Positions 31,311 to 42,962 of a stretch of 64,000 bases of DNA are shown here, piece by piece (the first letter of the stretch is position 1; every line of letters starts with the position of its first letter). The translations under genes and the position numbers were made by a program. Source of the stretch: Bigelowiella natans CCMP2755 (Eukaryota > Cercozoa > Chlorarachniophyceae); the NCBI GenBank assembly GCA_000320545.1, contig ADNK01001625.1:1-64000 (forward strand), read 5' to 3'. The notes under the pieces were generated by a model. The model was not told where the DNA came from and made no database searches. It worked only from the letters and a program-made list of their open reading frames with translations.

Positions 31311-34265
31311 TTAAACCTTATCAGAGTAGTCTTCGAGCAGAGGCATTATCAGTTTCAGACCCTTACGTTTACGTACTTCGAGTGCCTTCTCAACAGCAAA
31401 GCTACCCTCAATAGGCATCAACTTCTTGAGCTTAGGATCCTCAGCATACATTTCTCCGTTCATGAGCTGCCAGTGGGAGAAAATCATCTGTGGGAAAGCC
31501 ATACCGGAAGTGTTCTCACGGAGGAGTCCAGTAAAACCGAAGGACTCCAAGACAGGCAAGAAGGCCTTGATCTGTGTGAGAGGAGTTCCTGATCGTTGAA
31601 CTTCCTCGCTTACTTCACCACGACGCTGGGAAAGTGTGTTGTAAACTCCATTGAGACCATCCATAGGAACAGTGATATCGCAAAGGAACATAGGCTCCAT
31701 CAGGCGAGGACCTGAAGCAATCTGGCAACCGAAGATAGCACGTTTCATCGGAGGCATAATTTGTCCTGCACCACGGTGGATAGCATCGGCATGGAGGACA
31801 ACATCGTTAACTTCAACCATCATTCCTCGGATAGCCTCACCACACAAGACTCCTGCGCACATAGCTTGCTGGAATGCAGTCTTAGTGGAATCCTTAATTT
31901 CGTTCAAATAAGCGACTCCCTTAGTCATATCGATCAGCAAGTTGTTCTTAGCATCTTCGATACCAAAGGACCAAATCTTACGAGCAGATTGAAGATCAAG
32001 TTCTCCCTTGGTTTCATCTACGATAATGCGGGCACGTTTCTTGAAGTCCTGGTTTTGGGTGATCATACCCTCATCGATCAAGTCGACAAGAATTTTCGAC
32101 ATATTTCTTGCTGTGATATAGAGACGGTTGTGCTTGTTTGCAGACTTTCCAACAATATCCTTAGGTGTCTCCTTTGTGATGGTCTCACAGAACGAGACCA
32201 CAGGCTGCCCCTCGACAATCGGTGCCCCCTTCATATACTGTTCAGCAAGATCTTTCAGGCAAATCTGAAGGTGCAGCTCACCACATCCCGCGATAATGTG
32301 TTCTCCGGTCTTTGCAGTGTAGCATTGAACGAGAGGGTCGGACTTGGAGAGACGCTTAAGACCTTCCATTAGCTTGGGTAGATCAGCAGCGTTCTTCACG
32401 TCGACAGAAACCTTGACGACAGGAGAAACACTGTATTTCATATCGACGAAGTTGTGTGCCTTATCATAGGTAGTAATAGTTCCTGACTTGGTGAGATACT
32501 GGTCAACACCAACAAGACCACAGGTGTTTCCACAAGGAACATCAGGAAGCTGCTCAACGTAGCGTCCCATCATAAGAATGGTTCGCTGAATCTTCTTAAT
32601 GTGAAGATCGGTCTTACGTCCAGGGGTATAATCAGGACCCTGAATGCGAACCTCCATACCTGTAGCTACGGTACCGGAGAAAACACGACCAAAAGCGTAG
32701 AAACGTCCCTTTTCATTAGTAGGAATCATCTTGGAGATGTACATCATCAGAGGTCCCTTCGGGTTACAGGTGGAAATGGCCCTTGCAGCTTCGTCGTCAA
32801 GAGGACCCGAGTACAAGTTTGATACACGGTATTTCTGAGCCTTTGCTGGGGATGGGAGGAAATGAGCAATCATTCCAAGAAGTGCCTGAGCAGCTGGAAG
32901 CCAGGTTTGCATAATGCGCTTAAGAAGAGGCTTACGGGTTAGATCGCGGGCGTCCTTAGGAATGGTAATCTCAATGTTTTCAAGAATTTTGTCATACACT
33001 TCCTTCTTGTCATTCATTACTGCATCCATGAGTTCCCCAATAGGTTCCATGATCAGCTTGCAGAAAGCACGCTTTCGAGCCTTTCCAGTCTTCGAATTGA
33101 ACTGTTTCTTGAAGAACTTGTCTTTCTTTGACATGTAGTTCTCACCCCATAGCTTGTGCATAGTCTCCACACGAGACATGTTCAGCTTCTTAGAGTACAT
33201 GTGGGAGAACGTATGGGTAGTGAAACCCCAACCGTGAAGTCCAGATCCGAAACCAACAGTCCCCTTTTCTGGTGAAACGCTGATCTCTCCAAGAAGGTCA
33301 TCTTGGTAGTTCGCAATGATTACGTTTGCGGATTCGATAGCGCGGGAGAAGGATTGATAAGCTTCCTCAGCAGGCATATGAAGCTCCAAGAAGATACGGT
33401 CAAGTTTGTTCACCCAGAGAACTGGACGAATACGCTCTGCAATTGCTTGGCGGAGGACAGTTTCTGTTTGTACGCACACACCCTCGATGCAGTCAACCAC
33501 CACCAAAGCTCCATCCGTAACACGAAGAGCTGCTGTCACTTCGGAAGAGAAGTCAACGTGACCTGATAGTAGGTTTCAGGAGTAAATCCAGAAAGGAAAA
33601 GAAGGAATAACAAGGAAGAGAAAACGGATTAGCTTCACGGAGATGGGATGGTCTAGCAGTTCTCATCAAAATTTACCAGGGGAGTCGATAAGGTTAATAA
33701 GGAAAGGAACTTTTTCCTCGCCAGTTTTCTTCTCAGTGAAAGCTGCCTGGCATTCGGCTGGTTCCCACTCTTTGATGGCAGCCATCTTAGTTTTGTATTC
33801 TTCTCCTTCACGATCCTTTTTCTTCGTTTGTTCCTTAAGGTTTACTTTCTTAATTTCCTTCTGACGAGTAACGAAACCTTTCTTGGGCACGCTGAAGAAA
33901 AGGGAAACACCAGTGGATTTAATGGTGATGGTACGGTCCTGCTCATCCTCACGAGTGTCCATGAAACGGGTGTCACCAGCTTTCTTCTCCGCAATAATTC
34001 CGGCAGCACCGATAAGGGAGTCGGTCAAAGTGGATTTACCGTGGTCGACGTGTGCAATGACGGACAAACAACGAATGTTGTCGGACTTGGACATCATGCC
34101 ACGGATCTCATCGACAGTAAAGTTTACCTGTGAAAGGCAAACAACTTCAGGGAAGACGACTAAACAAAACTAGACACAGCAACATCCCTCCTCTTGACCA
34201 CAGATTATCGCTAAATTGATTAGATATCCAACACAGAGGGATCTTCAATGCGTATTGTTTACCAT
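31311..34265 (-). CDS. EEF2: Translation elongation factor 2, three exons
   Basis: GTPase that moves tRNA and mRNA through the cytosolic ribosome. Exons on the minus strand: 34263-34265 (the ATG alone), 33677-34127 and 31311-33562; both joins are in phase and give 901 residues. Visible motifs: G1 AHVDHGKST, switch [14 protein letters not shown]3 DSPGHVDF (spanning the second intron), G4 NKLD, and the diphthamide loop [12 protein letters not shown] with its target histidine. The protein ends DYSDKV. It exceeds the usual 840-860 residues mainly through a lysine/glutamate-rich insert between GVSLFF and the LINLIDSPG motif. At the position of human Thr56, the eEF2-kinase site, the residue is Met. 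The start follows from the conserved N terminus (M, then VNFTVDEIR). Confidence 0.97.
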
Positions 34266-34299
34266 GTTGACGTAGATTTAGCCAGGTGTTCGTCCCTTT

Positions 34300-35590
34300 T
34301 ACGCTAATTCGAATAGGTGAGGGGGGGTGCGGAGATATAGGTGGTCCGAACTGCCTTTAGTGCCGTAGGCCGTAATTGAGACTTCCTCGTTGCTGCTGAC
34401 CACGTTCGCAGGCAACGTTCATTGTATTTTTACCGAGCGACAACACACAATTTTATCAATAATATTGATAATCTCTCGGCTTTTTTCCAATTATTACAAG
34501 CATATTTTTCTTATTACTGTACAAATATTCATAAATTAATTTCATTATTTAAGATAAGTAAGTTTTTTGTAATATATAAATCTTACTTAAATTTTGGATC
34601 GCAGTTATCAAATTGCATTCAATTTATCTTATTTGGAGGATTCGAGTTTGCTGGATGCATGTGGTATTCTACTCAGATAAATATCGATCAATAATTGAAA
34701 TAAAATATCCTTTTAAGACAAAATATACACTAATTTGAGTAAATATGAAATATATCGCAATATATTTAAAGATTATGAGCATTCTCGCTGCTGAAATACT
34801 AGCTTACTCGTAAAGAAATCGAAATATCAAATTAATATCAATACACTTAAATTTCCGAAATAAAAAATAGATGTATATCTAGCTCAATGAGAACGAAAAC
34901 AATGCAAATATGCTATTTATTTACGGGATCAACTATATTCTAACAAGATCCTAAAGGCTGAATTAGGGTTTGCACAGACCCAAAAGGATATGCAATGTCT
35001 CTTGCTACTCTCTTCAAAGTTATTTCAGATTCAAAATTAATATTTGTCTTCATAATGCCTGATATTTACCACAATATGTAGAATTTTTTGTAAATTTGAT
35101 ATTTTTAGAGGAATGTTTGTGGATAATGTTCAGTAAGATGTAATATATAAATCTAGAAAAAATATTACCGAGAAGGTTTGAGAAGCATATGCACTTCTAT
35201 TTTTTGTAAACAATGTGCTTGATACCCTATTTTCTTACAGGAAGGCAATGGTTTGAGAGGCACATCTCTTGATCTTCTTTTTTGTAGTTGGCTCGGCCGA
35301 TAAATTAAATACTTCATTTCCCCGTGGCTTCCTATTGTTGAAAATGTGGGAAATTTTTAGTCCAGGAGAAAGACCTGCAGATCGCGATTTAATTGGATTT
35401 TTCCAAAATAATATCCCAAAGTCGGCCGATAAGTTAATATCGGAGAATCGGAGAATTTGAGCAGGTGACGGTGGGAAGCGCTTGGTGTGGTGGGGGTGGG
35501 GATCCAAACTGGTTCTTTGTTATTGAGTCTGGTTCAGCATTTATAGCTCAATTATTTAGTCAAAGCAATGTATGTGATATATTAATAAAT
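34300..35590. other. AT-rich divergent intergenic region, no gene seen
   Basis: Lies between the divergently transcribed eEF2 and eL28 genes and should hold both promoters. It is the most AT-rich non-repeat stretch here. A 63-codon plus-strand frame at 35269-35460 has no recognisable content. The motif TCGGCCGATAA occurs twice (about 35294 and 35423). Confidence 0.5.
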
Positions 35591-35601
35591 TTCTTAGAAA
35601 A

Positions 35602-36102
35602 ATGCCTCTTCCATCGTCGGACCTCAAGTGGCTTCTTATCCGCAAGCACAACTCTTTTCAAATCAAAAAAGACGGGATCACATTTACAACCGAGCCATGC
35701 AATCCAACAAACATTAGGTTCGGTTATATTAACACTGTTCTATTATGAAATTTCTTATTTTGTGTTGCGTTTAGCTCGTTCAAATTCTCTGGCCTCGCGA
35801 ATGACAAGTCTGTTAGCGTTTCCAGTGTTAACGGAGAGAAAAAGGGGATTGAACTCATTGTAAAAAGCAAGAACGGTTCCAAGCCAAAGCGTACATTCTC
35901 AAAATATGGTTTGAAACGCTACGGCAATAAAAAGAATGTTTCCGCCATTGAAAAAGCAACAAAACTTAACTACTATCGTGGGGATCTCACAAAGGCTACT
36001 GTCGCAAGATACTTGAAACTCAGAGCTGCACTTAACACCAAGCACACCGACATCAAAACCATAATTGCGGCTATGAAAGGAAAGGAAGATAAGGACGAGT
36101 AA
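35602..36102 (+). CDS. RPL28: 60S ribosomal protein eL28, two exons
   Basis: Component of the large cytosolic ribosomal subunit. Exons 35602-35717 and 35775-36102 flank a 57-nt intron and encode 147 residues, a normal length. Diagnostic pieces: SSDLKWLLIRKHNSFQIKK at the N terminus, TTEPCNPTNI before the intron, SSFKFSGLANDKSV after it, and LNYYRGDLTKATVARYLKL, which matches the YYRPDL-K-A-LARLSAI segment of plant and animal eL28. The start is the first ATG in frame, seven residues before the conserved LKW. The intron splits the conserved N-S-F-K/R-x-x-GL block. Confidence 0.93.
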
Positions 36103-36411
36103 AATGGACAAATTCAATTTTTAGTTCAAGAAGCGCTTGCAGCCTGTCCTGCGTAAACTCTAGTGTCCTTTTTTATACACTCCCCCCCTTCATTCACACA
36201 TTCTACTCGTATAGCATGCACGCGTGAATACACTTAGATGGAAACATCATGCGTAATCGACTTGACAATGATATGCGAGATCACGTCCATTGGATTCTGA
36301 GATCATGTACGTTCATTGAGACTCGCTTTGCGTCCACCTGCACGCAGGCAGATCTGGAGAGTACATGCATGCTCATACACCCATACACACAGTGTGCAAT
36401 AATGAGCAATG

Positions 36412-36415
<4 letters not shown>

Positions 36416-36446
<31 letters not shown>
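36416..36446. repeat. (CA)n microsatellite
   Basis: Uninterrupted CA run within island D. Confidence 0.95.
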
Positions 36447-36448
<2 letters not shown>

Positions 36449-36663
36449 ACAGGCCTGATCTAGTGTTGCTACCATGCACATGCAAGCATCTGGCTACTAG
36501 GCATGTCTAGATGTGCATCTATGTTGGATCGAGAGTGCTGCATGCTGTCACAACGTAACTCCGTCAAACCCGGTGACGTCGGGGTTTTGAATGCTGCCAC
36601 AACTCCGGCAAACCCGGCAACGACCACAACTAGGCGAATGAAAGCGTGCAAGTGAGCTGCGCC

Positions 36664-37143
36664 GGCTCATTTGCAATGAATGCAAGCATGCACGTGTTTT
36701 TTTCGCGCAAACGCTTTGCATGCAATCTAGCAATGCTGTGGTTGTCATTCTGAACACACTGAAACGTGTTTTGACCAGTTGAAAATGTTCAGTTTTTTGC
36801 TGCATCGCGCGGCTGAAATGATGCCAAAACGACACCTCACTAGCTCAGAATCCAAGTCCATCCATGCCATGCGTCACTGACAGTGCTAGAGTGTGCACGT
36901 GTGCACCTAGAACTGGAGAAGACTGCAAATGTCCATATACTGCGACCACCACAAAAAATAGTCTAGGTGCAGTGTGACATGGACTTGGATTCTGAGGTGT
37001 CATTTTGGCATCATTTCAGCCGATGTAGCAAAAACTGAACATTTTCAACTGGCCAAAACTGGTTTCACTAGTTCAGTGTGTTCACAATGATCGGTATATC
37101 GGCGCCAAGCGCTCGCGCGAAAAAAACGCGTGCATCGCATGGC
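36664..37143. repeat. Long imperfect inverted repeat (foldback)
   Basis: Left arm about 36664-36862 and right arm about 36971-37143 are reverse complements with scattered mismatches and small indels. Best-matched parts: GAACACACTGAA, TGAAAATGTTCAGTTTTT, GGCTGAAATGATGCCAAAA, ACACCTCA and CAGAATCCAAGTCCAT in the left arm, each found inverted on the right. The outer parts share a CGTGTTTTTTTCGCGC-like block. The loop is about 108 bp and shows no gene. It could be a MITE-like element or a hairpin RNA source. Confidence 0.85.
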
Positions 37144-38145
37144 TCACATCTGTGCTTTGCGACATGCAACGCTAGAACGGTTCAGGCTGCTTGTCGCCAT
37201 TGAGTTCATCTTCAGATGTTGAAATTTTGGCTGTCTGTCCATCGCGACTAGGACATGATCGCAAACTGATGTGTGAACTGAATGCGTGTGCAGCAACGCA
37301 TCAGTTTCCAGGTTTGTCTGACTGGCCTAGTGGCGTTGCACCGAAATTTCCAGAAAACTCTGAAAAACACCCCGCATTTCAAACCACAAAAAATCGCACA
37401 AGTGTGGACTTTGCATGAGTTTTGGACCATGTCATGTCATCGAACCGACTGCAATCACGTGGCATGGTGGCTGTGTAGCTAGATGTGCGATGCAAGCAAA
37501 AAATGCAGCAAAGTACGGCGGCGTCCTGTTCATCTCAACCATGTCTTCACATGTGTCTGTTCTTGCACATCTAGACACACCTGATCTTTCATTTCTGCAC
37601 ATGAACCTCTAGCTAGCTAGACCTGGACTGTGAATGACGGGCTGCTCTGATGTCATCTAGCTATTTGGACAGACTCATCATCAGCCGCAAAAATACCTAG
37701 ATGTGTGTGTATACACGGGTGAGCAGTGCATTGTCGTTAACCATCTGCAATGCACTTGCTGACGCTGCACACTAAATAACCACTGTGACCAATGAACACG
37801 TCGCTGTCTAGCTAGCGCTAGAGCGTTCAATGTGACTATGCGATAGATCGTGCAACCAACTTGTCTCTACTACTAGTCTACTACGCGTGGAGTACCTATT
37901 CTGGTTGATGGATGTTGGCAGTTTGCGATCATGCTAAGTGATCATGCTAGCTACGCGCATGTGCAATGTGCACTGCGTGTGTAAGCATGCACAATGCTTA
38001 GGTCGGTGGTACGTTTCATCCTTACGATATGATTTATCTTTGAAGATTTGGCGCTATTATTTGTACCACACGAATAAGTAATCGCAATTGATTTTGACGT
38101 TTACTATTTCAGCCTTTGTTGAATACAGCAGGCCAATGCTTTTAT

Positions 38146-39636
38146 TCACATTTTCCCCTCTGGAAGACGTGTTTGGGCAGCTGCCTCTTTCAAAGATTCT
38201 GCTCTTCGAACGTCGGGAGGTATTGACACTGACTCGAGGATTGCATTTTTTTCTTGCTCAATTTTTTTTTCTCTCTGCACCTGGATGCCTGACATGTCCA
38301 GCTTAAATTGATCCTCAGCGGCTTTTTCACCTTTTACAAGTTTCCGAATCTTCCGCTGGAATTCGGGCAAAAATTGATCGAAAAAGCTATCTATCCAACC
38401 GACGCTTGCATGTTGACCTCGATAAGCTGCAAGCTTCGAATGTCCATTAATTAGCCACATAGGATGCTCTGCGCCGTGAAGCTTATCTTTTTGACACGGT
38501 TGGCCGTTGCTTATACCAGCTTCAACATGTCCAGTATACACGTGAAAGGGGTTGTTACGCCATAGCATTACTCTGTAAACAGGAAGAACACAACTCTTAC
38601 TTAAAGTGTAACATGGATCTCCGGGTGCACGAAAATGTGTGGTGTGCACAAACATGCTCAGGTTATTTGATTGCTGCATTCCAATAGCATATTGTCTTCC
38701 TGGTGGAGGAAATGGATAGTGAGGAACGAATGTAGCACGATCCAAGCTTGTATCGTCAATTTCTCTTGGTTGTGTCCAAGAAATGACTCTCTGGAAATTT
38801 TTATCTATGTCTTTTAGTTCCATATCAGCCATACTCTCTCCGATCTGAGTTATGAATCTCTCACCTGTTATTCCATTATGTAAAGCAAAAAAACGAGTTC
38901 AGAAAGAGTAAGCATGATTTGTTCGTATTTACCGAGATCCATAGTATAGGGATTTGCTGTAAGCCAGTATTTGACCCAAGGAGTCAATAGAAAACCGACC
39001 GAAAAAGATTTTAAGAATCTCCAGTATCCACGACGCAGTTGCATTCCACCACAAGCAACAACACAATCGCTGAAGTGCAAGTATAAATTCGGACCAGATT
39101 GGTATGGGCGAAGATATTTGAAGTTATTCTTAATATTTCCGCATTTACAAGACAGAATACAGTAAATAATCCCTAATATAGTCATCGCCAGAATATCAAA
39201 AGCTAAGTTAATCATAATCAGAATCTGGGCAGGTAAACTCAGGAACCACTGCACAAGTACATGCAGCTTCCAAGAGAAAGATTCTCTAGAAATCATGGGT
39301 ATCGGCTTTGGTAGACTTCGGAAGAAGTAATAGTTTGTTGCAGTGGGAGGAATGAGGAACAGGATCAAAATCGGTAGAATTATGAGTAGTTTTGGAATCA
39401 CAAATATGAGTACGACACCTAAACAATGAACGATACATGAGAAAGAATAGCTATCATATTCATTTGCTTCAATCTATTACCTCCAGAATAGTAGTCTGTC
39501 CAACTAATCTTATGAACAAGCCATGGGCTATCACGGGAGGTATCAACCGTCTGATGAACAATTCGACTCATATGTTCTAATTGCTCCTTGGTCTCGCCTG
39601 TTTAGATAACGTGTGAGTAAGTGAGTGAGTGAGTGA

Positions 39637-39693
<57 letters not shown>

Positions 39694-39960
39694 AGAGAGG
39701 GAGGGAGAGAGGAAGAGAGAGCGAGCGAGAGAGAGAAAGTATATGTATACGTGTTGCTAAAAAAATATACATAGAGTTACACACTACATATTTCGAGGAA
39801 AAACGATGAGAAACTAGTCTCTCAAACGGCAGGCAAAAAGAACACCTCTTTTCGTGTCCACAGCGATTGGAAATACCGGATTTTTGTATGGTACTGTGTT
39901 ACACGGTGCATAGAGATTGAGGTTGCTCTTAAGTGGTATCTTTTCTTCGTGAGTGGACAT
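38146..39960 (-). CDS. Multipass membrane protein, four exons, family not recognised
   Basis: Exons on the minus strand: 39828-39960, 39481-39597, 38933-39418 and 38146-38864; all joins are in phase, giving 484 residues. The N-terminal 80 residues are soluble (MSTHEEKIPLKSNLNLYAPC). Hydrophobic segments follow: LIFVIPKLLIILPILILFLI, a pair around LSLPAQILIMINLAFDILA and MTILGIIYCILSC, then a soluble C-terminal half rich in aromatic residues (HVYTGHVEAGISNG, QHASVGWIDSFFDQF) and a charged, probably coiled tail. The stop overlaps an AATAAA, so the polyadenylation signal may start inside the stop codon. The start is the first ATG of exon 1. The uniform spacing of hydrophobic and soluble parts suggests a real conserved protein, but I cannot name it. 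Confidence 0.75.
39617..39740. repeat. GAGT/GT/GA simple-repeat block
   Basis: GTGA, GT and GA runs fill the first intron of the membrane-protein gene. Confidence 0.9.
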
Positions 39961-40029
39961 GGTGGTGTGGTAGTGGTGGAGCACGGAATCTGGGTGTAGC
40001 ACTAGTCTGAAAGAAGACCCGATTTTCGG

Positions 40030-41794
40030 TCCGTTAGTGTCAGGGAATGGATGAATTGGGGGTTAAATCCATTGGTTCGTCAGTAGTTATCCTAGTCGCA
40101 TCGTTGACTTCCCATGGTCCATGCTCATTCACCGAAGATGTGATTTTCATAGTAGATCTAACCATAACAACATCGATTTGGGTTTTGAGGCAGCATGCAC
40201 CTCGAGATGCACCTACTAACTACCGACCCCCAGGTATGTACCAAAGCCAGTGCCGGCGCAGTCTAGGGTTGGCAATAAGATGCAGAACAAAGTTTTTGCT
40301 TGGAAGTCTGGCGAGGTGAACCAATTTGTGAGGACAAGGGAATTGAAAAAGGAGCTGGCAAAAACCCTGCTGGTTGGCTCCTGCTTGGAGTCGGCGATCT
40401 TGCCAATTATAATGGCATATACTGCTCCAAATACTTTCTTCGTTCCAAACAGAGCCTGTGCTGGGCCTGTTATGTTGGATCCCACATCAGGTTAAAATGC
40501 GAGGTGGGCGGTGTAGATGCTGTTAACAAGTGATTATGATGGCTATGGCATACACTAATTGCATGCGGCGATTAGATAGCTATAACATATGTTTCCCATC
40601 TTCTTCTACGATAATAAACACATCTACATCTTCACTAAAGCTCTTCATTGCAATATTCGTAAGGGTTATTAAGACAAAGAGAAACCTCTTGGGTACATAT
40701 GAGAAGTTGGGACGTTGCAGTCGATTCAACGTTGTACATTCGATGTGGGTGAGTGGACACGTGTTATGAACATTGAGAGGATTTAATATAACACTCAGCT
40801 TCTCCTTCCAATACGTTTATCACTAGGCCAGCAGTGCATGCAATCGGGGTGGACTCTTACAAGGAGATGATAGGAGATAAGTGAGGACATAGCATTTCCC
40901 CATATTCTGTCTTCAATCTTTATTTTTTCATGGCTACTCTTTTAGATTAATTTGCGGCTTAGGTATTTCGGTAAATATTATAAATTTCCACTGGCTGGTG
41001 TCGTAGGAGTGGCAATTTATCTGGGATACTGTCCAAGTAGTTCTTATTCTAAATATACACTGCTCTGAGCGTTTTGCAGTCTGACTAAAGAGTGATATCC
41101 ATGATTTTAGTTGCCGAAAATCAATTGTTGGTCGACGCAATAAGACGTGAACATAAACATCACTGCAGAGTATCAACTGACTCGATTATCTCACATGTTC
41201 GTAATAATCAGGTTCCTTGATAGCAGGAATAGTCGGAATTTCATTTAAGATACAAAAGGGGAAGGAAACCGAAGGCAGTGAAGAAAAGGAAAGGTGAACA
41301 AATAAGAAAACAGTTTTATATTTGCCAGGTAGCAGCCCCTTTTATTTGCTCATATGTTCCCAGCCATTGCAACACCAAAACAGCAAGATGGAGCCGTAGA
41401 TTTGGAGGTTCAGAGGCTGGATTTGAGACCTGGAAGACAATAGACACTGCAATTTTCGAGCCTACCACGATGAAAGATCCTTCTACGTCATGCGAGTCGA
41501 ACTTTCGCTTGAAAAGGTTGGTATAAAAATCTTAAGAGAAAATTACAAAGTGAGTGCACGCTACATTCCTCATCATGCAGTAAGCCAGCAAGTTTTCGGA
41601 TACATCTTACTTCAATTGATGCAGTGCGATCATGGGATTTTCAAGTGATTTGTGTACCATCTTTGTTCTTTGTTTGCTCTTTGAACTTCAGGTTGACAGC
41701 ATTCACCTCGTCCAAAAGAAACGGATTCATTGGTTGCCTAGCCTTGGAATGGAGCGAGGTGACAGAATTAGCAAAAACAGCAGATTCGTGCTGA
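40030..41794 (+). CDS. Possible gene with a supported two-exon C-terminal end, unidentified
   Basis: The last exon 41692-41794 joins in phase to an exon ending at 41516 that contains WSRRFGGSEAGFETWKTI; together they end GFIGCLALEWSE then VTELAKTADSC and stop. Upstream, 40250-40530 is open in three frames at once, each somewhat protein-like (plus strand NKVFAWKSGEVNQFVRTREL or GKNPAGWLLLGVGDLANYNG; minus strand AVYAIIIGKIADSKQEP). I could not decide which is real or connect it to the C-terminal exons. No family recognised. Confidence 0.35.
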
Positions 41795-41799
41795 GTCGG

Positions 41800-42955
41800 A
41801 CACATGGGTGTCAGCTATGCAATGGTCACGGCAGAACGCAGCTAGCAGATACCATGTGTCTGTCAGCATGAGAGCTAGAGAGAGAGATGTGGAGCTATCA
41901 TCACGTTGAACAAACAAATATGCGTTGTCAGCAGCACCAAGCATCGCAGTTGCGCGTCTTTGAGCAATTCACAGAAACACATGCAACACACAACACACAC
42001 GCTGCATGGCGGGCCCACATCGCTAGATTGCTAGATCGTTCATCATGCATGATGATCATGACTAGATGAGCACGCAACAAAATCAATCGAATTGGAAGCA
42101 CAGCTAGGTGGGCGTCATTCAGCCCGTTCTCAAGCCATCAAAGCACGAAGAAGAAGCTTTTGGTGCATCACATCGCACTGGTCTAGTAGTGGACGCTTGC
42201 CAGCTTGCACAGTGTCGTGGCGTGCGATGCACAACGACACTAGACATGCTGGCATGTTGTGTCAGACAGTTTCAGAATCTTGTTCTTTGTCAACGCACGC
42301 AAGCCAGGCATGTCTGGATGTGCCAGAGAGCTGCGCTTCAAAGTGCCACCACCGTCTAGACCGTGCTGAAGTCACATTGATCACACTTTTCGCATGCGTC
42401 CAACTTTTGGCGATGGCAACTTGTGCCACATCATCCACATCTGACACGCACGCCAGCACGCACTGTGGGCACGACAACTCTGTGTCTCGAGGCGGGCGGA
42501 TTGTCACTGACGACCAACAAGACGACCGCAGCGACGCAGGATGCCAATCAAGCAATGCTGACAGACAATGATGGGAGGACTCACATCTGCATGAGGCACT
42601 TTCCAGACTTTGATCATTGTGCATCTAGCTTTCTCACCATCAGGGAGCGTCAACTCACCACACCCCTTGCTCGTTCGAGTCACGTTGGTGCCAGAGATTC
42701 TCGGTGGTTGGCCAAAATGTGTCAGCAACAGGCATTTTGTGCGCACGATCGCGCAGTTGCTGCGACATGATTTCCCGCTTGTCTCACAGTCCAAATGCCC
42801 CATGATCGATTTCGACATTGTTCTGCGACTGTCAACTTGGTGCTGTGTTCGTAATGACTCACTGTTGCGTGGCACAACACAAGCGGAAGTCACATCATGT
42901 CCATTCCAACCCTTCCATCGGTGAGTCGTTTAGTTGTGTAAGTAATCTTGCACGG
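41800..42955. other. CTAG/GCATGC-rich intergenic island E
   Basis: Immediately upstream of the PH-domain gene. It is GC-richer than its surroundings, with gctagattgctagatcg and catcatgcatgatgatcatg type words. Open frames up to 159 codons occur on both strands over the same bases, as expected from low stop density rather than coding. Confidence 0.65.
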
Positions 42956-42962
42956 AGAGTCA

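Larger units (their letters stand above)
36130..37990. other. CTAG/GCATGC-rich intergenic island D
   Basis: The longest of the islands, between the convergent ends of eL28 and the membrane-protein gene. It contains a CA run (36416-36446) and the foldback at 36664-37143. No frame with protein character was found. Confidence 0.75.

Noticed and set aside
31651-33566. Plus-strand frames of 70-200 codons over eEF2
   Set aside because: They are antisense to a certain eEF2 coding exon and reflect its codon bias.
40216-40485. Minus-strand 89-codon frame with membrane-protein look
   Set aside because: Two plus-strand frames over the same bases look equally protein-like, and none can be joined to a neighbour in phase.
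41887-42924. Overlapping frames of 80-159 codons on both strands
   Set aside because: They lie in a CTAG-rich island, overlap each other on opposite strands, show no domain and no consistent splice sites.
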